Assembly (NCBI GenBank): GCA_944325575.1
Contig: CALVAR010000011.1
Location: 1-63,034, forward strand
DNA length: 63,034 nucleotides
Origin: Candidatus Gastranaerophilales bacterium
GTDB taxonomy: Bacteria > Cyanobacteriota > Vampirovibrionia > Gastranaerophilales > Gastranaerophilaceae
Reading direction: 5' to 3'
Shown here: positions 17,867 to 26,881 of the stretch, piece after piece
How the letters are laid out: every line of letters begins with the position of its first letter
Numbering within the stretch: position 1 is the stretch's first letter
The notes under the pieces: model-generated
Databases searched by the model: none
Told to the model about the DNA's origin: nothing
Seen by the model: only the letters and a program-made list of their open reading frames with translations
Made by a program: the position numbers and the translations under genes

Positions 17867-19261
17867 ATGGACATCAACTCAATCAGTACTGTGACTTTGC
17901 CAAAAGCAGGCAATCTCGTTGCTGCAACTCAGGCTAAAATGGCCGCATCCGCTGCAGCAAAGGCAGCTGCTCCTGCCGCTCCTGCGCAAACTGCACCGGT
18001 ATCACAGGCAGTATTAGCTTCACAACCGCAAGCAGCAAATGCAGATACTAATCAGGGAACATCTAAAAATTCCGTAAAAAGCTTTAAAAAAGCTATACCC
18101 TATGTTGCAGGTGCGATTGTACTTGCCGGGCTCGGATATTATGCACTAAGAGGCAAAAAGATAAATAAAAAGGCAGTAAATGAGGTTGTGGAAGAGGTTT
18201 CTCAAGCGGGTAAAAAAGCGGCAGAAGAGGCAGGGAGTGTAAAAACAGAAGCTGCTAATGCAGCAAACAAAGCAGAAACAACAGTTCAGAAAGCTGCAAG
18301 TAATGCCGAAGCTGCAGAACAAAAAGCAGAAACCGCTGCACAAAAAGTTGAAGAAAAAGCTGCTGCTAATGCAGCAAAATCTGAAGTAAAACCTGCAGAA
18401 ACCGCTGCGCAAAAGGTTGAAGAAAAAGCGGCCGATAATGCGGCAAAAGCGGAAACAAAACCTGCTGAAAACACTGCTCCGAAGGCAGAGGAAAAACCAA
18501 CCGCAGCAGAACAAAAAGCAGAAGCCAAGCCTGCTGACAATGCTGCTCCAAAGGCAGAGGAAAAACCTGCAGAAACCGCTGCGCAAAAGGCTGAAGAAAA
18601 AGCGGCCGATAATGCGGCAAAAGCGGAAACAAAACCTGCAGAAAACACTGCTCCGAAGGCAGAAGAAAAACCAACCGCAGCAGAACAAAAAGCAGACGCT
18701 AAACCTGCTGACAATGCTGCTCCAAAGGCAGAGGAAAAACCTGCCCCGGCAGCAGAGCAAAAGGTAGAAGCTAAACCTGCAGAAAAACCGCAGGAAAACG
18801 CTGCACAGGCAATAAATCTTGATAATAAAGAGATAATTGAAAAAATTAATAAAAACAAAAAAACGGACGAAGCGGAAATTAATAGAATTATTGGTGAAAA
18901 CACGCAGGACGGGCATATTCTCTTTGACAAGATGAGACGTGTTGCTAATGACTTTACTGCTGATGAAGGACGAGGACCTGACAGATATCATAGAGCAGCA
19001 GATGTACTCGAAAAATCATATATAAGAGAATTTATCAAAACAGACGGTAATACTCAATCAGGACTTAACGCATTGTTTGACAATATGATGGCAGATGAAC
19101 AATTGTTGTCTATATACAAACATCTTCCGCTTGAAGATACTGCCTGCAGACTCGATTTGCTGCGTAAAAACGAACTGGTAAACTGTAAAGCAGCTAAAGA
19201 AATGTCTCTTGATGAGTTTTTTGAAAAAGCTCTGGCAAAAGTCAAAGAACATAAAGCATAA
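17867..19261 (+). CDS. membrane-anchored Ala/Lys/Glu-rich repeat protein
   Basis: 464 residues, start supported by AAGGGAGATTTAT. It begins MDINSISTVTLPKAGN, followed by an Ala/Pro-rich stretch, one membrane helix (IPYVAGAIVLAGLGYYAL, about 77-94), then some 220 residues of low-complexity A/K/E/P sequence and a helical C-terminal domain (about 315-464, including DKMRRVANDFTADEGRG). The low-complexity part contains a 58-residue (174-nt) tandem repeat: a segment starting AAQKxEEKAADNAAKAETKP recurs at 18404 and 18578. TolA or cell-wall spacer proteins are similar in composition only. It lacks a signal peptide, and its function is unknown. It ends at a strong terminator. Confidence 0.85.
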   Translation: MDINSISTVTLPKAGNLVAATQAKMAASAAAKAAAPAAPAQTAPVSQAVLASQPQAANADTNQGTSKNSVKSFKKAIPYVAGAIVLAGLGYYALRGKKINKKAVNEVVEEVSQAGKKAAEEAGSVKTEAANAANKAETTVQKAASNAEAAEQKAETAAQKVEEKAAANAAKSEVKPAETAAQKVEEKAADNAAKAETKPAENTAPKAEEKPTAAEQKAEAKPADNAAPKAEEKPAETAAQKAEEKAADNAAKAETKPAENTAPKAEEKPTAAEQKADAKPADNAAPKAEEKPAPAAEQKVEAKPAEKPQENAAQAINLDNKEIIEKINKNKKTDEAEINRIIGENTQDGHILFDKMRRVANDFTADEGRGPDRYHRAADVLEKSYIREFIKTDGNTQSGLNALFDNMMADEQLLSIYKHLPLEDTACRLDLLRKNELVNCKAAKEMSLDEFFEKALAKVKEHKA

Positions 19262-19274
19262 AATTTATACCGGT

Positions 19275-19308
19275 AAAAAATCCCTGAAAAAATTTTCAGG
19301 GATTTTTT
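19275..19308. terminator. strong bidirectional terminator
   Basis: Perfect 16-bp inverted repeat AAAAAATCCCTGAAAA / TTTTCAGGGATTTTTT around an AA centre. It closes the 17867 gene; the frame repeat R2 begins four bases later. Confidence 0.93.
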
Positions 19309-19311
19309 AAT

Positions 19312-19566
19312 TTCATATTGTCAACTGACTCCGACTACTTGATGAACCTGTGCAATAAACAAGTCCGTTTTTAAAAACAAGTCCGGCACAGGCAACAAGC
19401 GGAATCAGACGGGGCTGACTGAAAGGAACGCCCCTTGTGAGGGAAAACCACGCTTTTCCCGAACGTCTGATTTCAAGACAGTGCATGGGGTCACTTCCGC
19501 AAAATGCTAGACTTGGCGTCACTCGCACTCCGTGGACCACTTCTACAAGCGAGGCCGCCTCAGACA
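19312..19566 (+). repeat. modular frame repeat R2 (short form, one cassette)
   Basis: Starts TTCATATTGTCAACTGACTC and ends CCGCCTCAGACA. The CCTGTGC / GCACAGG stem flanks the cassette site on the left. One 82-nt cassette is inserted at CAACAA^GTGCATGGGG. Apart from the cassette it is nearly the same as 62789-62961. It fills the gap between the terminator at 19275-19308 and the end of the convergent PPC gene. Confidence 0.88.
19399..19480 (+). repeat. type-A cassette (82 nt) inside R2
   Basis: From GCGGAATCAGACGGGGC to GATTTCAAGACA. Outer stem GGAATCAGACG / CGTCTGATTTC (11 bp with one G-T); inner hairpins GGGGC...GCCCC and GGGAAAA-CCACGC-TTTTCCC. Confidence 0.88.
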
Positions 19567-19575
19567 TTTTATTAT

Positions 19576-20007
19576 TTATTGCCACAGAGAAAGTCCTGTT
19601 TCTTCGTCCGTATCTCTGATTAAATCTTCACCGAGAAGCTCCTGAATAATTACCTCGCCGGCAAAAACTGCTGTACCGCCGACAAGATGCCCGCCAATAC
19701 ATTTTCCTTTTTTATCCGCTGCAGTAATGTGGATATGACAGAAGGGTTTTCCGTCTTTTATTGATACATTGCCCGTACAGGAGACTATCTCCATAGCTTC
19801 GTCATAGGCATATGTGGTATAAACATACTCTTTTGTTTCCTGATTATAAAAGCCTAATTTGAGGCTTGATACAGCACCGATTGCGTTTATCCAGCCCGCT
19901 TTTATATTTTCATCCAGACATATTTTATTTATTTCTTCCAGCAAATCAGACTGATAATTTAATTTTGCTATGTAAGTTCTTCCATTTTCATATTGTTTCA
20001 AATACAT
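19576..20007 (-). CDS. PPC (DUF296) domain protein
   Basis: Small single-domain protein of the plant/prokaryote conserved (PPC) family, trimeric and in some cases DNA-binding. I use the ATG at 20005-20007, which has AAGGTGCGGATT upstream (143 residues); a GTG three codons earlier is possible. The family core is plain: LNYQSDLLEEI, IGAVSSLKLGFYNQETKEYV, then CHIHITAADKKGKCIGGHLV with the metal-type histidines, and GTAVFAGEVIIQEL. In bacteria such proteins occur alone and their role is not settled. The 3' end abuts frame repeat R2. No operon partner is visible. Confidence 0.85.
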   Translation of the reverse strand: MYLKQYENGRTYIAKLNYQSDLLEEINKICLDENIKAGWINAIGAVSSLKLGFYNQETKEYVYTTYAYDEAMEIVSCTGNVSIKDGKPFCHIHITAADKKGKCIGGHLVGGTAVFAGEVIIQELLGEDLIRDTDEETGLSLWQ

Positions 20008-20178
20008 AATCCGCACCTTAGTTTAATATATTGCTTCGAATGCCGTATTTTAATTATTTATAAAATAATATATAATGTCCAAGATGTAACTTATTTTTAA
20101 CTTTTGTAAAGTTTATAAAAAAAGTTATAAAGTTTTGATTGGAAACTGTCGAAGTAGATATAGTAATATGGTGTATGT

Positions 20179-21300
20179 ATGGACAATTTTGCATTATTAA
20201 AGGAAGATTCCTTTGAAGAAAGCTTAGGTGAAATTCTTCAATTGAATCCTAAAAATGAAAAACATACTATTCTGCTTGTCGATGATGAAGTAAACAACCT
20301 TCAGCTGCTTCGCAGAACGCTCAGGCACGATTATAATATCTTAACAGCTTCAAACGGCAAAGAAGCACTTGAGATTGTTGAAGGGAAAGGCGATGAGATT
20401 GCTCTTATTGTCAGTGACCAGAAAATGCCCGAGATGGAAGGCACGGAGTTTTTAAAACGTGTTGCGGGAGAATATCCGGATATTATAAAAATTCTTTTAA
20501 CCGGACATCTTGATGTAGATGCAATAGTCGATTCCATCAACGATTGTCATCTTTATCAGTATATTGTAAAGCCGTTTGATCCGGAAGAATTAAAGCTGAC
20601 TATTGAAACCGGTATTCAAAAATTTGATCTCGTCAATAACAAAACCGTTATATTAAAAGACTTAAGAGAACTGTTTTATAAAACAATAAAGCTTATTGCA
20701 TCAGCACTGGATGCAAAAGACCCATACACCCACGGTCATTCTCTCAGAGTAACAATGTACTCATTGATACTTGCAAAACATCTGAATCTTGATGACACAA
20801 TGCTGGAAGAAATTGAAACAGCCGGACTTTTGCATGACATAGGCAAAATCGGTATTCCGCAGAGTATCTTATGCAAACCCGGCAAACTTACGGATGAAGA
20901 ATACGAGGTTATGAAATCACACCCTGAGCAGGCGGAAAAAATGCTTATGGGTATAAAAAAACTGACAGTTGTTTCAAACTGGCTGCGCTGCCACCACGAA
21001 AGATGGGACGGACATGGATATCCGAAAGGGCTTAAAGGTGAAGAAATCCCTATTTCGGGTCGTATTATTGCTCTTGCTGATACTTATGACGCTATGACAT
21101 CTACACGTTCATACAGACAGGCTCTGTCGCACGAAACAGCTATGGAAGAAATTAAAAGATGCTCGGGTACACAGTTTGACCCAGTTCTTGCTGACCTGTT
21201 TATTAAATGTTCGGATGAAATCAAAGCAGCAAAAGAAGATCCTGAAACTTATTACCCCAAATACAGCTATCTCCAAAAACAGATTTACGAAACAAGATAA
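20179..21300 (+). CDS. response regulator with HD-GYP domain (RpfG-like)
   Basis: Two-domain signalling protein, predicted c-di-GMP phosphodiesterase switched by phosphorylation. Residues about 30-150 are a receiver domain with the acidic pair in LLVDDE, phospho-acceptor D80 (IVSDQKMP), T108 and K131 (VKPFDP). Residues about 160-355 are the HD-GYP domain: HGHSLR, the HD pair at 219-220 (LLHDIGKIGIP), HPEQA, and HHERWDGHGYPKG at 272-284, followed by ALADTYDAMTS. All metal ligands expected for activity are present. No cognate kinase is adjacent; a soluble orphan histidine kinase at 44813 is a possible but unproven partner. No strong Shine-Dalgarno site is seen before the ATG. Confidence 0.94.
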   Translation: MDNFALLKEDSFEESLGEILQLNPKNEKHTILLVDDEVNNLQLLRRTLRHDYNILTASNGKEALEIVEGKGDEIALIVSDQKMPEMEGTEFLKRVAGEYPDIIKILLTGHLDVDAIVDSINDCHLYQYIVKPFDPEELKLTIETGIQKFDLVNNKTVILKDLRELFYKTIKLIASALDAKDPYTHGHSLRVTMYSLILAKHLNLDDTMLEEIETAGLLHDIGKIGIPQSILCKPGKLTDEEYEVMKSHPEQAEKMLMGIKKLTVVSNWLRCHHERWDGHGYPKGLKGEEIPISGRIIALADTYDAMTSTRSYRQALSHETAMEEIKRCSGTQFDPVLADLFIKCSDEIKAAKEDPETYYPKYSYLQKQIYETR

Positions 21301-21404
21301 CTTCATATAGTGCGTATACCTGTATTTTGTTACGGAAATGCTTCTTCTTTGATAAAACCTTCATTTTATCTTATAATTTAATAAGATAAACGGGTGAGGT
21401 ATGT

Positions 21405-22391
21405 ATGCTGCAAACACTTAACAAAATTAATTCCGTGTGTGATCTTGCAAAGGAAGTTTTGCAAATAGAAGCGGATTCTGTACTTGAGTTAAAAAACAGA
21501 ATAGGTGCTGATTTTGAACGGGCAATTGACATTTTATACAATTGCAAAGGGCGTGTGATTGTCACAGGCATGGGTAAATCCGGTCACATCGGCAAAAAAA
21601 TTGCAGCTACACTTTCTTCTACAGGGACACCGTCTTATTTTCTGCATCCTGCAGAAAGCACCCACGGGGATTCCGGACTTATTACAAGAGAAGATGTTGT
21701 TATTGCAATATCTAACAGCGGAGAAACAGCAGAACTCTTGAATCTCCTGCCTTTAATTGAACGTTTCGGAGTCAAAATGATAGCAATGACAGGCAAAAAA
21801 GACTCTACACTCGGCAAAAAAGCTGATATTGTCCTTGATATTTCCGTAGAAAAAGAAGCATGCCCTCTGGGTAAAGCCCCTACAGCAAGTACTACTGCTA
21901 CTCTTGCAATGGGTGATGCCGTTGCAATATGCCTTTTAAAGAAACGAGGATTTACGGAAGAAGATTTTCTTATGTTCCACCCGTCAGGGGCTCTTGGACG
22001 AGGTGTCCTGTATCATGTTTCGGATTTAATGATTACGGGAGACAGAATCCCTGTTGTTAATGAAAATAACAGTTTCCACGATACAATACAGCTTATATCC
22101 GCAAAAAAACTTGGCTGTGCCGTTATTATAAATGAAAATGGCGTGATGACAGGTATACTGACAGACGGAGACATAAGAAGAACACTGCTTAAGTACGAAA
22201 ACACTTCTTCTTTGCTGGCAAAAGATGTTATGACAAGAAATCCCAAGGTTATTCTGCCTACTGATCTTGCGGCAAAAGCCCTGCATATAATGGAAAAACA
22301 TTCTATTACATCACTCGCTGTATGTGATGAATCCGGCAGACCAACAGGATTGATTCATATCCATGACCTTTTGAAAGCAGGTGTTGCATAA
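21405..22391 (+). CDS. kdsD: D-arabinose 5-phosphate isomerase
   Basis: Makes arabinose 5-phosphate from ribulose 5-phosphate, the first step towards Kdo for lipopolysaccharide. The 328 residues show a SIS domain (VIVTGMGKSGHIGKKIAATL, STGTPSYFLHPAESTHGDSG, AISNSGETAELL) and a C-terminal CBS pair (SDLMITGDRIPVV and AKDVMTRNPKVILP). GAGGTATGT precedes the ATG. Its TAA overlaps the ATG of kdsC by one base, so the two are translationally coupled. This supports an outer membrane with Kdo-containing glycolipid. Confidence 0.95.
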   Translation: MLQTLNKINSVCDLAKEVLQIEADSVLELKNRIGADFERAIDILYNCKGRVIVTGMGKSGHIGKKIAATLSSTGTPSYFLHPAESTHGDSGLITREDVVIAISNSGETAELLNLLPLIERFGVKMIAMTGKKDSTLGKKADIVLDISVEKEACPLGKAPTASTTATLAMGDAVAICLLKKRGFTEEDFLMFHPSGALGRGVLYHVSDLMITGDRIPVVNENNSFHDTIQLISAKKLGCAVIINENGVMTGILTDGDIRRTLLKYENTSSLLAKDVMTRNPKVILPTDLAAKALHIMEKHSITSLAVCDESGRPTGLIHIHDLLKAGVA

Positions 22392-22936
22392 TGGCAGATA
22401 ATACTAATTTGGATTTGAAATACAAAGCAAGCAAAATAAAAGCCCTTGTTTTTGATGTTGACGGCGTTATGACAGATGCATCTTTGACCTTTGATGAAAA
22501 CGGCGCAGAGTATAAAACTTTTAATGCAAAAGACGGTCAGGGCGTTATAATGGCAGGTAAATCAGGCTTTGTTACCGCAATAATCACGGCAAGAGAAAAC
22601 GGCACTGTGCGGCACAGATTTAAAAATCTCGGCATGACAAAACTCTTTGAGGGATGTAAGAATAAAATCGCTGCATTAAGGGAGTTTATGGCAGAGTTCA
22701 ACTTAAAACCCGAAGAAATTGCATACATGGGTGACGATTTGCCCGATATATGCGTTTTAAAAACCGTGGGTTTGCCCTGCTGCCCTAATGACGCAGTTGA
22801 CGAAGTTAAAGAGCATGCCCTGTTTATTGCTTCTAAAAACGGAGGACGTGGTGCAGTCAGAGAGATGTGTGACTTCATACTGAAAGCTACCGGTAAATAC
22901 GAAGCTGTTGCTTCTGCGATTATTAACAGGGAATAA
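22391..22936 (+). CDS. kdsC: Kdo 8-phosphate phosphatase (HAD family)
   Basis: Removes phosphate from Kdo 8-phosphate. A tetrameric C0-type HAD hydrolase of 181 residues with motif I VFDVDGVMTDASLTF, the NAKDGQGVIMAGKSGF segment, motif II AIITARE, and motif III/IV YMGDDLPDICVLKTVGLPCC. No cap domain, as normal for KdsC. The start overlaps kdsD by one base (TAATG). Kdo8P synthase (kdsA) and CMP-Kdo synthetase (kdsB) are not in the window. Confidence 0.94.
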   Translation: MADNTNLDLKYKASKIKALVFDVDGVMTDASLTFDENGAEYKTFNAKDGQGVIMAGKSGFVTAIITARENGTVRHRFKNLGMTKLFEGCKNKIAALREFMAEFNLKPEEIAYMGDDLPDICVLKTVGLPCCPNDAVDEVKEHALFIASKNGGRGAVREMCDFILKATGKYEAVASAIINRE

Positions 22937-23429
22937 ATGGCTGTTTAGTTTATTTTTTTTTAATTTAAGGCTGTATGCACCATGCCGGCATGCTATGCAA
23001 ATAATATTCTGATAATAATTGTCAAAAATACACTTTTAATTTAGCAATTTTATTGAAATTTTAATCAAAAAAAATAGGGCTTAGTATGGAAAAAAGCCCT
23101 AGCTGTCTGGAATTAAGAATAGTTGGAAGTATGAAAAAGATTTAATTATATATAACTCTAAAATTTGAACAGAAACAATTACCCGGTTGGGTATTTCTTA
23201 AAATTTATTGTGATTTTTATTCAAACTAAATAAAAATAGTACAAAATCAGTTATTAAGTGTACAAATTGCACTTAATGTAAAATCCAATAATAACAAGCT
23301 TTTTTGGCAGATATTAAGATTTCTTTAAGAGGGGTTGACAAAGAAAAGTTTATAGTACATAATAAAAATGTACTAAATAGTGTAGTTGAAACACTTAATA
23401 CAGCAACTCACAACATAAAGGCAAAAAAA
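22937..23429. other. AT-rich gap after kdsC
   Basis: No convincing gene. It holds a small palindrome ATGCCGGCAT (22983-22992) and a hairpin AGGGCTT / AAGCCCT (23076-23100) next to a poly-A run, which reads as a minus-strand terminator. An in-frame extension from TTG 23304 into the next gene is open but lacks a ribosome-binding site. Confidence 0.5.
23067..23100 (-). terminator. minus-strand terminator-like hairpin in a gap (possible sRNA end)
   Basis: On the minus strand: AGGGCTT, ten-base loop, AAGCCCT, then A and eight T. No minus-strand gene ends here. A weak promoter pair on the same strand (TTGTTT, 17 nt, TTATAT near 23150-23180) would give a transcript of roughly 70-80 nt. Confidence 0.4.
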
Positions 23430-23723
23430 ATGAAAGTTAATAGCATAAATACATATAGCTATCAAAATATAAACAGAGCTGATAAACAATATGCTACAAG
23501 ACCTGTTTTTAAACAGGCTCAGCAGGAAAATGTTATCCCGACAGCTATTATAGAAACTTTGGTTGAATCGGCTAACGATAAAAAGAACAGAAATCTTTTT
23601 ATGAGCAAAATCAATTACTTTAGAGATGTTCTCTTTTCTGATGAAACAACAAGAAAAGCAAAACAGCTTCAAGAAGCAATTGACCGCTATGATTCAGCAA
23701 AAAATATATTATACAATGCGTAA
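23430..23723 (+). CDS. hypothetical protein, 97 aa
   Basis: I start at the ATG 23430, which has AAAGGCAAAAAAA upstream, rather than the TTG at 23304. The N-terminus MKVNSINTYSYQNINRAD belongs to the same style as MKIPSL (2357-3112), MDINSI (17867) and MKVPSI (62751). The rest is soluble and largely helical (LVESANDKKNRNLFMSKINY). I do not recognise the family; such small proteins with this N-terminus look lineage-specific. A clear terminator with a GAAA tetraloop follows. Confidence 0.7.
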   Translation: MKVNSINTYSYQNINRADKQYATRPVFKQAQQENVIPTAIIETLVESANDKKNRNLFMSKINYFRDVLFSDETTRKAKQLQEAIDRYDSAKNILYNA

Positions 23724-23797
23724 TAATATATTTAGACCGAAACATTATAAAACTTTTCCCCGTTAACACATTTTTATTTTGAATAGATGCAGTAATT

Positions 23798-23822
23798 TCA
23801 GACCGAAAGGTCTGATTTTTTT
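23798..23822 (+). terminator. terminator with GAAA tetraloop
   Basis: TCAGACC-GAAA-GGTCTGA followed by seven T. It closes the small gene at 23430 and separates it from convergent rdgB. Confidence 0.93.
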
Positions 23823-23851
23823 AATCTTTTGCTGACGGAAAACAGCTATAA

Positions 23852-24442
23852 TCAGGCTAAATTTTTCATTATCCATTCGACCATGGGTCTTAGGGCCCGT
23901 GCCCTGTGCGAAAGTGTATTTTTTTCTTTCATCGACATATCGGCCATTGTTTTGTTGAGCTGTGGTATAAAAAACAAAGGATCATATCCAAAACCATGCT
24001 CACCCGAAGGTTTTGTGTCAATATATCCGTCTATCCGCCCTGTTTGTGCATGCAGTATTTTGCCGTCCGGAGCAACAAGTGTCATGGTGCATACAAAATA
24101 CGCCTCACGTTCCTCTTTCGGCACATTTTCCATTTCACCCAGAAGTTTTGCTATTTTAGACTTTTGATCCGGTGCATATCTTGCGGAATGTATTCCCGGT
24201 CTGCCGTCCAATGCTTTTACACACAGCCCTGTATCATCAGCCAGTGCCGGGATTCCCATAATTTTAGCTGCTTCGGCAGCTTTTATATAAGAATTTTCTT
24301 CAAATGTTGCACCGTTTTCATCGGGATTGAATTCACCTTCTACCAATACAAAATCCACGCTGTCCGGATGAATTTCCTTCAGCATATCTTTTATTTCTTC
24401 CAATTTATGCGGATTTGATGTTCCGAGTGCAATTTTTAACAT
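23852..24442 (-). CDS. rdgB: XTP/dITP pyrophosphatase (RdgB/HAM1)
   Basis: House-cleaning enzyme that hydrolyses non-canonical purine triphosphates. I start at ATG 24440-24442 (196 residues) because the family start LKIALGTSNPHKLEEIKDML follows directly and the longer frame overlaps uppS. Landmarks: TFEENSYIKAAEAAK, ALADDTGLCVKALDGRPG, SARYAP, GEHGFGYDPLF and SHRARALR. The ATG lies one base after the uppS stop, so it is coupled to uppS as the last gene of the minus-strand envelope cluster. Confidence 0.94.
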   Translation of the reverse strand: MLKIALGTSNPHKLEEIKDMLKEIHPDSVDFVLVEGEFNPDENGATFEENSYIKAAEAAKIMGIPALADDTGLCVKALDGRPGIHSARYAPDQKSKIAKLLGEMENVPKEEREAYFVCTMTLVAPDGKILHAQTGRIDGYIDTKPSGEHGFGYDPLFFIPQLNKTMADMSMKEKNTLSHRARALRPMVEWIMKNLA

Positions 24443-24443
24443 T

Positions 24444-25172
24444 TTATTTTCCGAACCTTCTGTTACGGTGTTCAAATTCCGTGATAGCTTTTGCCAGCTC
24501 TTCTTCATCAAACTCCGGCCAGTAAGCATCTGTCACATATACTTCAGAGTATGCAATCTGCCATAAAAGGTAATTACTGATACGTTTTTCCCCGCCGGTA
24601 CGTATGAGCAGATCAGGGTCAGGGATATTTTTTGTATAAAGATGCGAAGATATTGTGTCTTCTGTTATTTCTTCTGCTGATATCCCCTCTTTTACAATAG
24701 CTTTCACAGCGTTTGTTATTTCGTCACGTGAGCCGTAGTTAAAGGCTATATTAAGATTTACACCCGTATTATTTTTTGTTTTGTTTTCTGCGTTTTCTAT
24801 AATTTCTACTAGCTTTGTATTTAATTTTGTGAGATCGCCGAGAAATTTAATTTTTACATTTTCTTTGTGCATTTCATCAAGTTCGCCAAGCAGAGTTTTT
24901 GCCAGCAAATTCATCAAAAATTCCACTTCTTCTTTTTTCCGGTTCCAGTTTTCCGTAGAAAATGCATATACAGTAAGGTATTTAATCCCGTATTTGTCAA
25001 AAAGTCGCATTGTGCTGCGCAAAGAATCAACACCCTTCTGGTGTCCCATAGCAGAGGGAAGAAATTTTTCTTTTGCCCAGCGTCTGTTGCCGTCCATGAT
25101 GATGGCAACATGCTGAAGGTTCGTTCTTTTAACGGAATCTTTTATATCTTTTTCATTTATTAATGTTTTCAA
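24444..25172 (-). CDS. uppS: undecaprenyl diphosphate synthase (isoprenyl transferase)
   Basis: Builds the C55 lipid carrier for peptidoglycan and other wall polymers by cis-prenyl addition. Start TTG 25170-25172 with AAGGA seven bases upstream; 242 residues. Signatures: HVAIIMDGNRRWAKE with catalytic Asp, GHQKGVDSLR, LTVYAFSTENWNR, FNYGSRDEI, and the C-terminal PDLLIRTGGEKRISNYLLWQ, then AYSEVY. It lies between murJ (gap 86 nt) and rdgB (gap 1 nt) and feeds the carrier that MurJ-flipped lipid II uses. Confidence 0.95.
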   Translation of the reverse strand: MKTLINEKDIKDSVKRTNLQHVAIIMDGNRRWAKEKFLPSAMGHQKGVDSLRSTMRLFDKYGIKYLTVYAFSTENWNRKKEEVEFLMNLLAKTLLGELDEMHKENVKIKFLGDLTKLNTKLVEIIENAENKTKNNTGVNLNIAFNYGSRDEITNAVKAIVKEGISAEEITEDTISSHLYTKNIPDPDLLIRTGGEKRISNYLLWQIAYSEVYVTDAYWPEFDEEELAKAITEFEHRNRRFGK

Positions 25173-25258
25173 TTTACTATCCTTAAAAAATAATCCTGTT
25201 ATTTCATTATAAGAGAAAATAATACGGTTTTAAAATATCCGCAAATATTTTGCAAGAG

Positions 25259-26881
25259 CTACTTTTTGAATCTCATAAGCCTGCCTTTTGCTCTTCCGTA
25301 CAATTCAAACACATACGGAATTCTCACAATAGCTGCAAAAATACTGTACACAACAGCACAGAGCAAGGTTATAACAATAATCTTAACAATCAGAGTAAAC
25401 TGTGTAACAGCTATATGTGCATCCCACAGTTTATATGCACCGAGGCATACATAGTATGTTGCTACAGAGATTACAGCCATTTTTAAAAGATTTTTAAAGT
25501 ATATTCCGTAATCCATGCTCATCTTTTTCTTAATCAACAATCCGAGCCAGAAGCCGTTTATTAGCGTTACAAAAGATGTGGAAAGAGTGATACCGCCTAT
25601 ACCTAATTGTTTTACAAACATAAAGTTCAAAACAAATTTGATTACAATAGAAGACAATGCAACAAGGAACGGCGTTTTGGAATCATTAAACGCATAAAAC
25701 ACCCTTGTTATAGAATCTCTGAAAACATAAAATATGATTGATACAGATAGATAGCACAGGGCTTCTGATACCATCATTGTAGCGACTTCGTTAAATGCAC
25801 CTCTCTGAAATATCAGCTGTATTGCGTTTGTTGAAAGTAAAATTATAAGCACAAGAATAGGGAAAGCCGCAAAATTTAGCAAGCCTACACCCTTGTTAAA
25901 GTAATATCTTATGTTGTCATAGTCTTTCTCTCCGACCAGTTTGGAAAAAATCGGAAATAACGGAACAAGAAACGCTGTAACAAGTACACCCACGGGGAAC
26001 TGGAACAGCCTGTTTGCATAACCGATAGCAGACCATGCGCCTTCTTGCAATTGTGAAGCAAAGAACATATCCACATAGATATAAACCTGACCGACAGTAC
26101 TGCTCAAAATAGCAGGGAATAAAAGCTCCAGAATATTTTTGTATCTCGGGTTGTTAAACACATCCAAATTCGGACGGAATTTGAAACCCAGCTGTTTCAA
26201 CTTTGGAAGCTGGTACACAAACTGGCACAAAGCACCGACAGTAGTTGCAGCTGCCAGTACAATACCGGAGTTGTCATGACGGACAAGAGAGATTATTGCG
26301 ATTATCGCAACACTCATAAGAATCGGCGAAATATTCGGTATCAAAAATTCCTTGTATACAATCAAAATACCGTAATAAATCCCGACCACACCGCCTACAG
26401 TCAAAACAGGAGCCATAATTTTAAGGTGAACGCTTGCAAGATGTATCAACTCAGGCGAACCGTTTGCTATTATTATTTTCATAATAATATCCGAAAAAGC
26501 AAAAACCAGAACACCAAGCACAAGGAATACAAGGAATGAACTGGTTAAAAATGTATTAAAAAGCTTGTTTACATCAGCAGGGGCTTTTTCGTCCAAATTC
26601 GGTATTATTTTAGAAAATACCGACACTACTGCACTGTGGAAAGGCCCGCCTACACCACCCAAAAGTATTATTGATATTGCGGGAATCTGATATGCATAAA
26701 AATATGCATCCGATACCATGCCTGCACCGTAATAGTTTGCAATTACAACATCACGCAAAAAACCGATAAGTTTGCTTATGATAGTAACAAAAGCGATTAT
26801 CCATGCAGCTTTTAAAAGGCTCTGGGTCTTTGTTGCCTTGGATGTATCAGTATTATTTTTCAGGGATGTTTCATTGCTCAT
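25259..26881 (-). CDS. murJ: lipid II flippase MurJ
   Basis: Moves lipid II across the inner membrane. The 540-residue protein has about 14 hydrophobic helices. Family marks are WIIAFVTIISKLIGFLRDVV, NYYGAGMVSDAYFYAYQIP and the FSKLVGEKDYDNIRYYFNKG loop. Its ATG overlaps the end of the SpoIID-like gene by 11 nt, indicating coupled translation. A 30-residue polar N-terminus before the first helix is unusual but harmless. Confidence 0.95.
   Translation of the reverse strand: MSNETSLKNNTDTSKATKTQSLLKAAWIIAFVTIISKLIGFLRDVVIANYYGAGMVSDAYFYAYQIPAISIILLGGVGGPFHSAVVSVFSKIIPNLDEKAPADVNKLFNTFLTSSFLVFLVLGVLVFAFSDIIMKIIIANGSPELIHLASVHLKIMAPVLTVGGVVGIYYGILIVYKEFLIPNISPILMSVAIIAIISLVRHDNSGIVLAAATTVGALCQFVYQLPKLKQLGFKFRPNLDVFNNPRYKNILELLFPAILSSTVGQVYIYVDMFFASQLQEGAWSAIGYANRLFQFPVGVLVTAFLVPLFPIFSKLVGEKDYDNIRYYFNKGVGLLNFAAFPILVLIILLSTNAIQLIFQRGAFNEVATMMVSEALCYLSVSIIFYVFRDSITRVFYAFNDSKTPFLVALSSIVIKFVLNFMFVKQLGIGGITLSTSFVTLINGFWLGLLIKKKMSMDYGIYFKNLLKMAVISVATYYVCLGAYKLWDAHIAVTQFTLIVKIIVITLLCAVVYSIFAAIVRIPYVFELYGRAKGRLMRFKK

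Noticed and set aside
18146..18991. Long minus-strand open frames opposite the Ala/Lys/Glu-rich protein
   Set aside because: They are rich in Phe, Cys and Ser only because they mirror the low-complexity coding strand; no ribosome-binding site and no family.
24443..24529. N-terminal extension of rdgB
   Set aside because: It overlaps uppS in another frame; the family start LKIALGTSN begins at the ATG at 24442.
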